From: Paenibacillus sp. S150
GTDB taxonomy: Bacteria; Bacillota; Bacilli; Paenibacillales; Paenibacillaceae
DNA length: 64,000 nucleotides
Direction of reading: 5' to 3'
Assembly (NCBI RefSeq): GCF_019352175.1
Contig: NZ_JACBYI010000002.1
Coordinates: 186,001 to 250,000 of the forward strand
Part shown: positions 25,533 through 34,013 of the stretch, piece by piece
How positions within the stretch are numbered: the stretch's first letter is position 1
Layout: each line of letters starts with the position of its first letter
Position numbers and translations under genes: made by a program
The notes under the pieces: model-generated
Database searches by the model: none
The model's input: the letters and a program-made list of their open reading frames with translations, nothing else
What the model was told of the DNA's origin: nothing

Positions 25533-26024
25533 GTGAGCATTAGCATGATTTGGGCCATGGCCGCAAATAATGTAATCGGCAAGGATAATGATATGCCCTG
25601 GCATCTGCCGCGCGATTTTGACTATTTCAAATCCCAGACGCTCGGGAAGAGGATGCTGATGGGGCGCAAGACCTGGGAATCCCTTGGCAGCAAGCCGTTA
25701 AAAGGCAGGACAAGCATCGTTTTGACACGGGATCGCAGCTTTGCTCCGGAGGGGGCCGAAGTTGTGCATTCGTTGGAGGAAGCACTGGCTGCAGGCAGTA
25801 AGGGGGATGAGCTGATGGTTATTGGCGGTGCGGAGATCTACAAGATGATGCTGCCGTATGCCGGCAAGCTGATGGTAACCCGGATTGAACAAGACATTGA
25901 AGGAGATACAAAGTTTCCTGAGGTCAACTGGGGCGAGTGGAGAGAAATTTCCAGCATTCAAGGCATCCGCGATGAAAAGAATCCGTATGATTACCGATTC
26001 TTCGTTTACGAACGTTCGGTTTGA
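25533..26024 (+). CDS. dfrA: Dihydrofolate reductase
   Basis: A 163-residue chromosomal-type DHFR that reduces dihydrofolate to tetrahydrofolate with NADPH. It shows MIWAMAANNVIGKDNDMPWHLPRD (catalytic acid Asp after PWHL), the NADPH-binding GRKTWESLG and TSIVLTRD, and VIGGAEIYKM. Start is GTG with AAAGGAGGAG 7 bp upstream. It is co-transcribed with thyA. An AAAGCGCTTT palindrome just past its stop resembles a cre half, function unknown. Confidence 0.95.
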   Translation: MSISMIWAMAANNVIGKDNDMPWHLPRDFDYFKSQTLGKRMLMGRKTWESLGSKPLKGRTSIVLTRDRSFAPEGAEVVHSLEEALAAGSKGDELMVIGGAEIYKMMLPYAGKLMVTRIEQDIEGDTKFPEVNWGEWREISSIQGIRDEKNPYDYRFFVYERSV

Positions 26025-26113
26025 AGAAAAAGCGCTTTCTCTGACACAACATGTGAAATAGTACAAATAATCAGCAAATTAGTCCATTACAGTGCGAAAG
26101 TAATGGATGCTAC

Positions 26114-26147
26114 TATAATTATTAAAATTAGAAATGCTAAACGTTTA
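26114..26147 (+). promoter_or_regulatory. gltD promoter -10 with adjacent palindromic operator candidate
   Basis: A consensus -10 TATAAT (26114-26119) without a clear -35 is followed 16 bp later by the perfect 12-bp palindrome CTAAACGTTTAG (26136-26147). The AAACGTTT core is typical of LacI/GalR-family operators, and the position just after the expected transcription start suits a repressor. Confidence 0.45.
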
Positions 26148-26259
26148 GGTAATATAGAATGTGCAGGTACTTTATTGCGCTGAAAAACATAGGGATGCCG
26201 CAATATGCTACAATGTACTATACATCACCAAGAAGAGATCGGATGGGGGAATCGTAAAT

Positions 26260-27747
26260 ATGTCTACACCTACTGGATTTATGGAGTATAAGCGCCAGCT
26301 CCCAGGTGATCGTGATCCTGAGCAGCGTGTTAAGGACTGGGAAGAGTTCCACCAGCATCTGACCGAGGACGAGCTTCGGACCCAGGGCGCGCGCTGCATG
26401 GATTGCGGAACACCCTACTGCCATACCGGCATTGATATGAGCGGCGGCACCTCGGGTTGTCCGGTCCACAATCTGATTCCGGAATGGAACAATCTGGTGT
26501 ACCGTGGATTGTGGAAGGAAGCGCTGGAGCGGCTGCACAAGACGAACAATTTTCCCGAATTCACCGGCAGCATCTGTCCTGCGCCATGTGAAGGCTCCTG
26601 TACCGTCGGCCTGATCGGACAGCCGGTTACGATCAAGACCATTGAGCTGGCGATAATCGATAAAGGCTTCGAGGAAGGCTGGGTCGTGCCGAATCCTCCT
26701 GGGAAGCGTACAGGTAAAACGGTTGCCATCGTAGGCTCCGGACCCGCCGGGCTCGCCGCTGCGGCACAGCTTAACAAAGCCGGGCATACCGTAACGGTAT
26801 TCGAGCGCAGCGACCGTATTGGAGGGCTGCTGACCTATGGCATTCCAACGATGAAGCTGGACAAACGGGTGGTTCAGCGCCGGGTGGATCTGCTGGCTGC
26901 CGAAGGAGTGAACTTTGTGGTGAACACAGAGATCGGCAAGGATATCCCCGCCCAGCAGCTGGTCGATGAATATGACGCAGTGGTGCTGTGCGGCGGCGCG
27001 ACCAAGGCCCGCCGTTTCAATGTGGAGGGCAGCGAGCTGAAGGGCGTCATGTACGCGATGGATTACCTGAACGCAACAATCAAAAGCTATCTCAATTCGA
27101 ATCTGGAAGATGGGAACTATGTGTCTGCTGCCGGCAAGGATGTGATTGTGCTTGGCGGCGGCGATACCGGCTCCGACTGTGTAGCCACCTCGCTGCGTCA
27201 TGGCTGCAGCAGCATCACCCAGTTCGGCACGCATGAAAAGGCTCCGCTGACGCGTGATCCGATCGCTAACCCTTGGCCGCAATTTCCGAATGTCTACACC
27301 CTGGATTATGCACAGCAGGAAGCCAAGGCGGTATTCGGTGACGATCCGCGTGAATTCTCCATCATGACCACCAAGTTCGTCGGTGACGAAGAAGGCAATC
27401 TCAAGGAGCTTCACACCGTGCAAATCCGCCGGATGGTTGATGAAACCGGCCGCAAGATTTATCAGCCGGTGCCGGGCACTGAGGCGGTATATCCCGCTCA
27501 GCTCGCGCTGATTGCCATTGGCTTCGATGGGCCGGAACAGGATATTATCGAAGAGCTGCAGCTTGAGACGGACCGCCGCAGCAATGTAAAGGCCCGTTAT
27601 GGCAAGTTCAATACAAATGTTGACAAAGTATTCGCTGCCGGTGATATGCGCCGGGGCCAGAGTCTTGTGGTATGGGCAATTAATGAAGGACGCGAAGCCG
27701 CCCGTGAAGTGGATAAATATCTGATGGGCTCAACGGTATTGGTATAA
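26260..27747 (+). CDS. gltD: Glutamate synthase small subunit / NADPH-dependent oxidoreductase
   Basis: A 495-residue GltD-family protein that passes electrons from NADPH via FAD and iron-sulfur clusters to the large GltB subunit for glutamine-to-glutamate conversion. The N-terminal cysteine clusters are in [19 protein letters not shown] and CPAPCEGSC (residues about 45-110). FAD-binding [15 protein letters not shown]-binding [11 protein letters not shown], and the C-terminal [16 protein letters not shown] are intact. I took the ATG at 26260, with GGGGGA upstream; the open frame to 26161 lacks family sequence. No gltB is adjacent, so it may pair with a distant gltB or be one of several small-subunit paralogues. 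Confidence 0.9.
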   Translation: MSTPTGFMEYKRQLPGDRDPEQRVKDWEEFHQHLTEDELRTQGARCMDCGTPYCHTGIDMSGGTSGCPVHNLIPEWNNLVYRGLWKEALERLHKTNNFPEFTGSICPAPCEGSCTVGLIGQPVTIKTIELAIIDKGFEEGWVVPNPPGKRTGKTVAIVGSGPAGLAAAAQLNKAGHTVTVFERSDRIGGLLTYGIPTMKLDKRVVQRRVDLLAAEGVNFVVNTEIGKDIPAQQLVDEYDAVVLCGGATKARRFNVEGSELKGVMYAMDYLNATIKSYLNSNLEDGNYVSAAGKDVIVLGGGDTGSDCVATSLRHGCSSITQFGTHEKAPLTRDPIANPWPQFPNVYTLDYAQQEAKAVFGDDPREFSIMTTKFVGDEEGNLKELHTVQIRRMVDETGRKIYQPVPGTEAVYPAQLALIAIGFDGPEQDIIEELQLETDRRSNVKARYGKFNTNVDKVFAAGDMRRGQSLVVWAINEGREAAREVDKYLMGSTVLV

Positions 27748-27756
27748 GAATTGTAC

Positions 27757-27786
27757 TTGACGCGAACCCTGAGAATCGGCTAAAGT
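27757..27786 (+). promoter_or_regulatory. Promoter of the proS T-box transcript
   Basis: -35 TTGACG (27757-27762) and -10 TAAAGT (27781-27786) with an 18-bp spacer. The start would fall near 27793, just before the T-box stem I. Confidence 0.55.
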
Positions 27787-27792
27787 TAGAAG

Positions 27793-28035
27793 CATTCTTC
27801 ATAGCAAAAAGCGATTTTGACCAAGGATTTATGCTATCCAGAGCCGTCGGAACAGAGAAGGGATTCACCGGCTGAAAGGTCCCTCAGAACGGAATTAGCA
27901 TATCCTGCCTTGGAAGCTGCAGCACCATGCTGCCGGAATCGGCCGTTATCCGAATTGAGGACTGCCAGGCTTGTCCCGGCGGTTGAACCAGGGTGGTAAC
28001 ACGACACATTCGTCCCTGACGGATGTGTCTTTTTT
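27793..28035 (+). ncRNA. Proline T-box riboswitch leader of proS
   Basis: The leader senses uncharged tRNA. The T-box sequence GAACCAGGGTGGTAACACG is at 27985-28003, followed by a terminator. Stem I can be folded by eye: CCAAGG (27821-27826) pairs with CCTTGG (27908-27913), and ATGCTA (27831-27836) pairs with TAGCAT (27896-27901). The internal loop between them on the 3' side is ATCCTG. It contains CCU (27904-27906), a proline codon followed by a purine as usual for specifiers. AGAGAAGGG and GCTGAAAGG in the upper part resemble the AG-bulge and apical loop. Confidence 0.92.
28003..28035 (+). terminator. T-box-controlled terminator before proS
   Basis: GACACAT/ATGTGTC plus an inner CG/CG around TCCCTGA, followed by CTTTTTT. 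The alternative antiterminator uses the T-box sequence just upstream. Confidence 0.85.
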
Positions 28036-28092
28036 GCGTTAACATCAGGGACTGGAAATTCACTTTATTCACAGAAAGAGAGGCTGATTAGC

Positions 28093-29799
28093 ATGCGTCA
28101 AAGTAATTTGTTGGGAACAACCCTTCGGGAAGCGCCTGCGGAAGCGGAAACCATAAATCACCAGCTGCTGCTGCGTGCCGGATATATCCGCCAGCTGGCG
28201 GCTGGAATTTATACTTATCTGCCCCTGGGGCGCCGGGTGCTGCGCAAGCTTGAGAATATCGTGCGTGAGGAAATGGATGCTGCCGGTGCGCAGGAGATAC
28301 TGATGCCTTCCATGCAGCCCGCAGAGCTCTGGAAGGAATCGGAGCGGTACGGCATTTACGGTAAAGAGTTAATGAAGCTGAGCGACCGTCACGAACGTGA
28401 ATTTGTGCTGGGGCCGACACATGAAGAGGTGGTTACATCCCTTATACGGGGCGAAATCAGCTCTTACCGGAAGCTGCCGGTTACCGTCTACCAGATTCAG
28501 ACTAAATTCCGCGATGAACGCCGTCCCCGTTCCGGGTTGATGCGCGGCAGAGAGTTCTTGATGAAGGATGCATATTCCTTTGACACCGGCTGGGAAGGGC
28601 TGGATGAGACGTATGCAAGGATGCATGAGGCGTACCGGCAGATTTTTGAACGCTGCGGCCTGGCCTACCGTGCGGTGCAGGCGGATGCGGGCGCCATAGG
28701 GGCAGAAGGGGAAACCCGCGAATTCATGGCCCTGTCGGGGATTGGTGAGGATACGGTTGCTGTATGCTCTGTCTGCGGCTATGCCGCCAATCTGGAGCTG
28801 GCCGAGGTTTACGCCGGGGAGGACGCTGTGCGGGATATCAGTAATCTGCCTGCCGCAGAGAAGTTCCACACTCCCGGTATCCGCACAATTGCCCAATTGG
28901 AGCAGGAGCTGCACATTGCACCGGAGCAGGTGATCAAAACGCTGATCTATGAAGGCGGCGGCAAAACCTTTGCTGTACTCGTTCGCGGGGATCATGAGGT
29001 TAATGAAGTCAAGGTGCGGAACTATATCGGTGCCAGCGGGATTGCTCTGGCCGGTTATGAGGCCGTGCAGGCCCAGGCAGGAGTCGGGAGCGGTTATGTT
29101 GGACCGGTCGGACTGTCGCTAGCTGTGCTGGCGGACAGGGCAGTCGCGGCAATGACGCAAGGGATAACCGGAGCCGGAGAACGGGATTACCACCTGAGCG
29201 GCGTGGTTCCCGGCCGGGATTTCAGCCTTGCGCATGTGGCGGATTTCCGCACAGCGGCGGAAGGGGAGACCTGCCCTTCTTGCGGGCAAGGTGTGCTGCA
29301 TTTTCACCAGGGGATTGAAATCGGACACATCTTCAAGCTGGGAACGAAATACAGCGAGAAGCTGGGCGCCTCATTTCTGGATGCCGCGGGCCGGAGCAAG
29401 CCGATCATTATGGGCTGCTACGGCATCGGGATTTCGCGGCTGCTGGCTGCGGTGGCTGAGCAGCATTACGATGAACAGGGGCTTATCTGGCCGGCCGCGC
29501 TGGCGCCCTACAAGGTGCACATCCTGCTGATGTCAACCAAGGATGAGGTGCAGAAGGCTGCGGCTGAAGCGCTGTATGAGCAGCTGGCCAAGCTGGGGAT
29601 CGAGGTCTTGCTGGACGACCGGGATGAACGGGCGGGAGTAAAGTTCAAGGATTCCAGTCTGCTGGGCATACCGGTGGCCATTGTCGTCGGCAAGGCTGCG
29701 GCATTGCATCAGGTTGAATATGTAGACCGGAGATGCAGCAGCAAGGAGGTTATCGGCATTGCTGAAGCGGTATCCCGTGCCGCTTCCGGACAGAGTTAA
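28093..29799 (+). CDS. proS: Prolyl-tRNA synthetase (bacterial type with insertion domain)
   Basis: A 568-residue class II synthetase that charges tRNA-Pro. Motif 1 is in QEILMPSMQPAELW, motif 2 in QIQTKFRDERRPRSGLMRGREF, and motif 3 in MGCYGIGISRLLAA. The editing INS domain, which hydrolyses Ala-tRNA-Pro, lies between motifs 2 and 3 (about 225-400). The C-terminal anticodon-binding domain ends the protein. It is controlled by the upstream proline T-box. Confidence 0.95.
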   Translation: MRQSNLLGTTLREAPAEAETINHQLLLRAGYIRQLAAGIYTYLPLGRRVLRKLENIVREEMDAAGAQEILMPSMQPAELWKESERYGIYGKELMKLSDRHEREFVLGPTHEEVVTSLIRGEISSYRKLPVTVYQIQTKFRDERRPRSGLMRGREFLMKDAYSFDTGWEGLDETYARMHEAYRQIFERCGLAYRAVQADAGAIGAEGETREFMALSGIGEDTVAVCSVCGYAANLELAEVYAGEDAVRDISNLPAAEKFHTPGIRTIAQLEQELHIAPEQVIKTLIYEGGGKTFAVLVRGDHEVNEVKVRNYIGASGIALAGYEAVQAQAGVGSGYVGPVGLSLAVLADRAVAAMTQGITGAGERDYHLSGVVPGRDFSLAHVADFRTAAEGETCPSCGQGVLHFHQGIEIGHIFKLGTKYSEKLGASFLDAAGRSKPIIMGCYGIGISRLLAAVAEQHYDEQGLIWPAALAPYKVHILLMSTKDEVQKAAAEALYEQLAKLGIEVLLDDRDERAGVKFKDSSLLGIPVAIVVGKAAALHQVEYVDRRCSSKEVIGIAEAVSRAASGQS

Positions 29800-29904
29800 C
29801 GGCTTCGTAAAGATTCCGGCGGATACGTTAAAAAGTGGCCGAGTTAATGTTATAATAGAATACTGGACGTAATTTGGAAGAATGAGGCTAAGGAGCGAAT
29901 CTTT

Positions 29905-32202
29905 TTGAAGACACTTATTATTGCGGAAAAACCGGATATGGGGCGGAATATCGCCGCCGCAATAGAACCGAAGGCCAAAAACTACCGTTCTTATCTGGAA
30001 GGCGAGCAGTATATCATTACTTGGGCCATCGGGCATTTGATTGGCTTGGCCGAGCCGGAAGCGTATGATTCGAAGTATAAGAAATGGAATATTAACGATC
30101 TGCCGATTATTCCGGAAGAATTCAAGCTGGTGCCGAATGCGCGCACCCTCGACCAGCTGAAGGTAATTGGCGAACTGGCGAAGCGCAGCGACCTGCTGGT
30201 GAATTCCTGCGATGCCGGGCGCGAGGGACAGCATATCTTTTCGCTGATTCAGCGGCATCTGAAGCTTAGCCAGCCGGTGAAGCGGCTGTGGATCTCCGAC
30301 TTGACCCCGGAAACGATCCGCAAGGGATTTCAGGAGCTGAAGGACGGATCAGAGTACGAGAATCTCACCAAGGCAGCCAAAGCACGCAGTGAGGCGGATT
30401 GGCTGATCGGTATGAACGGCTCGCGCGCTTTTACCACCAAGCATAATGTGCTGCTGTCGGTTGGCCGGGTGCAGACGCCGGTGCTTGCACTGATCTATGA
30501 CCGGCAGAAGACCATCGAGGCCTTTTCCTCGCTGAAGTTTTTTGAAGTCGAGGGACATTTTGCCCAGCGTGATATGACCTACAAAGGCATGTGGCAGGGA
30601 GAACGGATGACCGATGGCGCCAAGGCTGAAGCAATTGCTGCCAAGGTCAAGGGCAAGCCGGCTCGGATTGCGTCCTACGAGGTCAAGGAAACGAAGGAAT
30701 ATCCGAACAAGCTGTATGACCTGACGCTGCTGCAGCGTGAGGCCAACGGCAAGCATGCTTTTTCGGCCAAAAAAACGCTTGATCTCGCCCAGGCGCTCTA
30801 CGAAAAGCATAAGGTGATTTCCTATCCGCGGACGAATTCCAACTATGTCACCGAACAGAACATTCCGGAAATGCACAAATCGCTCTCTGCGCTGCAGGGA
30901 ACGGCCTATGACGAGTGGGTGAAGGGTGCAAACCGGAATCTGGTGCACAAGGGGAATAAATTCATCTGCAACCCCTCCAAGGTCGAGGACCACCATGCCA
31001 TACTGCCGACGAACCGCAGGGCATCCGGCCTTAGCGCCGATGAGGCCAAGCTCTACGATCTGATCGTCCGCCGTTTCCTCTCGCAGTTCTATCCGGCTGC
31101 CGAGTATAAGGTGCATACCGTGATTACGGAAGCAGAAGGCGAAAGCTTCAAAACTACGGTCAAAGAGCTGCTGAGCCTGGGCTGGAAGGTCATCTACGGC
31201 GATCAGAAAAAGGACAGGGCGAAGCCTTCCAGGGGCAAAGGCAAGGAGGACGAGGAGGACGAGGAGATTGAGGTGAGCGAGCCTTTCTCTACAGATCCGA
31301 ATGCCGGAGTGCATTGCAGCGATGCCATTGTCAAAGAGAAGGACACCCAGCCGCCGAAGCACTATACCGAGGGAACCCTGCTGAAAGCGATGGAGAGTGC
31401 AGGCAAGCAGATTGAAGATGAAGAGCTGCGCGACGCCATGAAGGATTCCGGACTGGGCACGCCGGCTACCCGGGCAGCTACCATTGAACGGCTTAAGAAT
31501 GTCGGCTATGTGGAAATGCAGGGCAAAAAAATCTCCATCACCCAGAAGGGCCGCACGGCGGTTGAGCTGATCCGGGGCGCGGGTGTTGAACTGCTGACCT
31601 CCCCGGAAATGACCGGACAGTGGGAGCGCCGGCTGAATGAAATTGCCAGAGGTACGGCTGCAGACAGCCAGTTCATGGCGAATGTGAAACGTTTTGCTTC
31701 CATGATTGTGGACAAGGTCCGGGTGCAGTCCCGTGCGGATAAAGCCTCCTTTGAAGGGGAGACGCCTTCGGTCCGCACCGGAGCCGGGAGCCGGAGCGCT
31801 GCCGCCGGCCCCCGCAAAGCTTCCGGCAAGCCGGCGGCAGCGCGCAAGCGCAGCGGGGAATCCGTAAGCGGCGCTTCCGCAGCGCCTTCACGGGGCAGGC
31901 AGGCGGCTGCAGAAGGCGCTGCGGACGCCGGACCCAGAATTATCGGAGCCTGCCCGCGTCCGGGCTGCGGCGGAAGGATTTTTATGGGACGCAAGGGCTA
32001 TGGCTGCTCCCATTACAAGGAAGGCTGCAAGTTCGTGATCTGGAAGGAAACGCATGGACGGAAGCTTACCGATGCCCAAGTGAAGGCACTGATTGAGAAG
32101 GGGCGGACCGGCAAGCTGAAGCTTACTGCGGAGGACGGCTCCCCCCTGGAGGGGAAGCTGGTGCTGAACAACATGGATACCGGACAGCTGGTTATCGAGT
32201 AA
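29905..32202 (+). CDS. topB: DNA topoisomerase III (type IA)
   Basis: A 765-residue type IA topoisomerase that decatenates single-stranded junctions. The Toprim domain starts TLIIAEKPDMGRNIA and holds the acidic triad in NSCDAGREGQHIF; the active-site Tyr is in SYPRTNSNYV (about residue 310). After the core comes a Lys/Glu-rich insertion (KKDRAKPSRGKGKEDEEDEE region), and an Ala/Arg/Ser-rich tail around 615-675. A C-terminal zinc-ribbon-like segment follows with CPRPGCGGRIFMGRKGYGC and further Cys. Start is TTG with AAGGAG 9 bp upstream. It ends 50 bp before a terminator. Confidence 0.93.
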   Translation: MKTLIIAEKPDMGRNIAAAIEPKAKNYRSYLEGEQYIITWAIGHLIGLAEPEAYDSKYKKWNINDLPIIPEEFKLVPNARTLDQLKVIGELAKRSDLLVNSCDAGREGQHIFSLIQRHLKLSQPVKRLWISDLTPETIRKGFQELKDGSEYENLTKAAKARSEADWLIGMNGSRAFTTKHNVLLSVGRVQTPVLALIYDRQKTIEAFSSLKFFEVEGHFAQRDMTYKGMWQGERMTDGAKAEAIAAKVKGKPARIASYEVKETKEYPNKLYDLTLLQREANGKHAFSAKKTLDLAQALYEKHKVISYPRTNSNYVTEQNIPEMHKSLSALQGTAYDEWVKGANRNLVHKGNKFICNPSKVEDHHAILPTNRRASGLSADEAKLYDLIVRRFLSQFYPAAEYKVHTVITEAEGESFKTTVKELLSLGWKVIYGDQKKDRAKPSRGKGKEDEEDEEIEVSEPFSTDPNAGVHCSDAIVKEKDTQPPKHYTEGTLLKAMESAGKQIEDEELRDAMKDSGLGTPATRAATIERLKNVGYVEMQGKKISITQKGRTAVELIRGAGVELLTSPEMTGQWERRLNEIARGTAADSQFMANVKRFASMIVDKVRVQSRADKASFEGETPSVRTGAGSRSAAAGPRKASGKPAAARKRSGESVSGASAAPSRGRQAAAEGAADAGPRIIGACPRPGCGGRIFMGRKGYGCSHYKEGCKFVIWKETHGRKLTDAQVKALIEKGRTGKLKLTAEDGSPLEGKLVLNNMDTGQLVIE

Positions 32203-32251
32203 GCTCGGCGAAGAGCCTGCAGACCGCCCGGCTAACCTTAAGACATGCAAG

Positions 32252-32312
32252 AAGAGGATGCGCTCCGGCCCTATGATTCATGGCTGCTGCGCATCCTCTT
32301 TATTGGTTTTTA
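32252..32312 (+). terminator. Terminator between topB and the convergent DsbA-like gene
   Basis: AAGAGGATGCGC/GCGCATCCTCTT, 12 bp perfect with a 25-nt loop, then TATTGGTTTTT. It best serves topB. Confidence 0.75.
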
Positions 32313-32341
32313 TGCTGGAATTATTGATTAACCGCAGGCCT

Positions 32342-33076
32342 TTATCTGGCTTCAGCCAGCCCGGATTCGATCGCAGCGGCCAGACCCTCGTAGGAAGAGT
32401 CAGGGAGCAGCACGCCGTCAACCATAAACTTGGGTGTGCCGTTCACACCATAGGAGCCGGCGATTTTGAAGTCTTCCTTAACGTCATACATATAGGTCTG
32501 ATTCTTAAGATCCTGCTCGAACTTGGTGTAATCGATGCCGCTAATGTTGTCTTTCACAAATTTCAGGATGAATTTCTGGGTCGCCCAAATCTTGCTCTCG
32601 TCGCCTTGGTTCTCATATAGTTTATGCACATACTCCCAGAACTTCTCATTGCTCTGGTTGTAGATGGCTTCCCCGGCGCTGGCGGCAAGATAGGAATCCC
32701 GGTCGAGAAAGGCGAAATTCATGAAATAGAACTGTACTTTGCCGGTATCCACGTAGTCCTTGATGAAGGTGTCCATATAAGCTGCGGTCCATTTCTTGCA
32801 GGCGGGGCATTTGAAATCGGCGAATTCGATGACCTTCACCTTGGCCTCTTCGCTGCCCAGACGCGGCTGCTTCTCGTACTTCAGTCCGTCAACAACGATG
32901 GTACCCTTCACATCCGTGTAGTTCGGCAGATTGGCGAGCTCGGCAGCTTCACTGCTCTTGTCCTTTGTAGTGATGAAGATCAGAATCCCGGCCAGCAGAA
33001 TGACCACGACCCCAAGCAGCATCGGCAATAATCGTCTGTTGTTCGCTGAGGGCTTTGGGTTTGCTTTTTTGTTCAT
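32342..33076 (-). CDS. Membrane-anchored DsbA-family thiol-disulfide oxidoreductase (BdbD-like)
   Basis: A 244-residue protein with an N-terminal membrane anchor (hydrophobic run LLPMLLGVVVILLAGILIF, residues 16-34) and an external thioredoxin-fold domain. The redox motif is C-P-A-C in FKCPACKKW (near residue 90), and the cis-proline is in GVNGTPKFMVDG. It resembles Bacillus BdbD, which makes disulfides in exported proteins with BdbC. No bdbC is adjacent, so oxidation versus reduction is not settled. Ribosome site AGGAGG is present on its strand. Confidence 0.87.
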   Translation of the reverse strand: MNKKANPKPSANNRRLLPMLLGVVVILLAGILIFITTKDKSSEAAELANLPNYTDVKGTIVVDGLKYEKQPRLGSEEAKVKVIEFADFKCPACKKWTAAYMDTFIKDYVDTGKVQFYFMNFAFLDRDSYLAASAGEAIYNQSNEKFWEYVHKLYENQGDESKIWATQKFILKFVKDNISGIDYTKFEQDLKNQTYMYDVKEDFKIAGSYGVNGTPKFMVDGVLLPDSSYEGLAAAIESGLAEAR

Positions 33077-33174
33077 TGCTAACCTCCTGCGTGATATGAA
33101 AATCTACTCGAATAGTATAATCACACCAGCAGCAGGCTGCATATGCCATTTGTAACAAGGGGCCGAGAAGCGCA

Positions 33175-33927
33175 TCAGCCGTGGTTCTTGAACAGAGCGG
33201 CAGAGCGGATGACCGGCGGAACCTCGCTGATGGAGGAGATGGTCTGGACGGATTGCTGCATCTCGCGCTGCAGCTCAATCAGATTGTACAGCCATTCATT
33301 CTGCTGCTTCAGATAGATGCTGTTAATGCCCGCAGTCAAGGCGGGAAGCACATCCGTACGCAGGGAATTGCCGATCATCCAGGTGCTTTTGCGGTCAAAG
33401 CTGTGCGTGTTCAAAATAGTTTCCAGCGCTTCCACATTTTTGTGCTGGCGGATATAAATCCGGTCATCAAAATAAGCGTCGAGCTTCATCTGCTCTATTT
33501 TGCGCTTCTGGATGGTATCGTCTCCTCCGGTATAGAGGTAGAGGGCATGGCCGTCCTGCTTCAGCGTATCCAGTGTCTCCACCATGCCGGGGTAAGCTTC
33601 AACCTCCTGGTCATAGACGCTCATTCCGAGCTTCATCAGCTGCTGTTCCTGATAAGGGTCGGCGGGATGGTTATATTTGATGCAAAAGAAACGGTAGGTG
33701 GCGATGAGCGATTTCGGGAAATTATCACTGGCAAGGCCGCTTGTGCTTACGGTATGCACATCAATTTCCACCTGCTTGCTGCGGAAATCTGCAGTTGTCG
33801 CGCCATATTCACCGAACCACTCTGACATCAGCTCAAAATATTGCCCCAGAATGAGGTCAAAATATTTGTTGCAGTGCACCAGGGTGTCGTCCAGATCAAA
33901 AATTACTTGCTGTGTCAAATATTTCAT
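33175..33927 (-). CDS. HAD-family hydrolase with shared structured leader
   Basis: A 250-residue haloacid-dehalogenase-type phosphatase. Motif I is FDLDDTLVH (residues 9-17, both Asp present), motif II is YTGGDD, the motif III Lys is in the Q-K-R-K or RQHK region, and motif IV is MIGNSLRTDV. The C1 cap sits between motifs I and II. Start is ATG 33927 with AGGAGTGA 6 bp upstream; upstream in-frame ATGs lie in the leader. It follows the ArsR-type gene on the same strand after 86 bp, a gap filled by the structured leader. Substrate unknown. Confidence 0.85.
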   Translation of the reverse strand: MKYLTQQVIFDLDDTLVHCNKYFDLILGQYFELMSEWFGEYGATTADFRSKQVEIDVHTVSTSGLASDNFPKSLIATYRFFCIKYNHPADPYQEQQLMKLGMSVYDQEVEAYPGMVETLDTLKQDGHALYLYTGGDDTIQKRKIEQMKLDAYFDDRIYIRQHKNVEALETILNTHSFDRKSTWMIGNSLRTDVLPALTAGINSIYLKQQNEWLYNLIELQREMQQSVQTISSISEVPPVIRSAALFKNHG

Positions 33928-33935
33928 AACGCTCA

Positions 33936-34006
33936 CTCCTAAAAGTTTTGAGAGCATCGCTCCAGGATCAGCATCGTTCAAAACTGGCTCCGGAAGCACA
34001 GGCTTA
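33936..34006 (-). promoter_or_regulatory. Structured 5' leader element, copy 1 (HAD hydrolase)
   Basis: On the minus strand the element reads AAGCCTGTGCTT, a short GCTTCCGGAGC hairpin, AGTTTTGA (33978-33985), a variable middle, TCAAAACT (33944-33951), then TTTAGGAG, the ribosome site. AGTTTTGA and TCAAAACT form a perfect 8-bp stem ending 2-3 nt before the Shine-Dalgarno. The same layout occurs before the glycosidase gene at 47783-47855, where the last base pair has changed on both sides. Confidence 0.75.
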
Positions 34007-34013
34007 GTGTTTA

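Noticed and set aside
26027..26040. cre site just after dfrA
   Set aside because: Only the 10-bp AAAGCGCTTT core fits; the outer bases do not, and the site lies far from the gltD -10.
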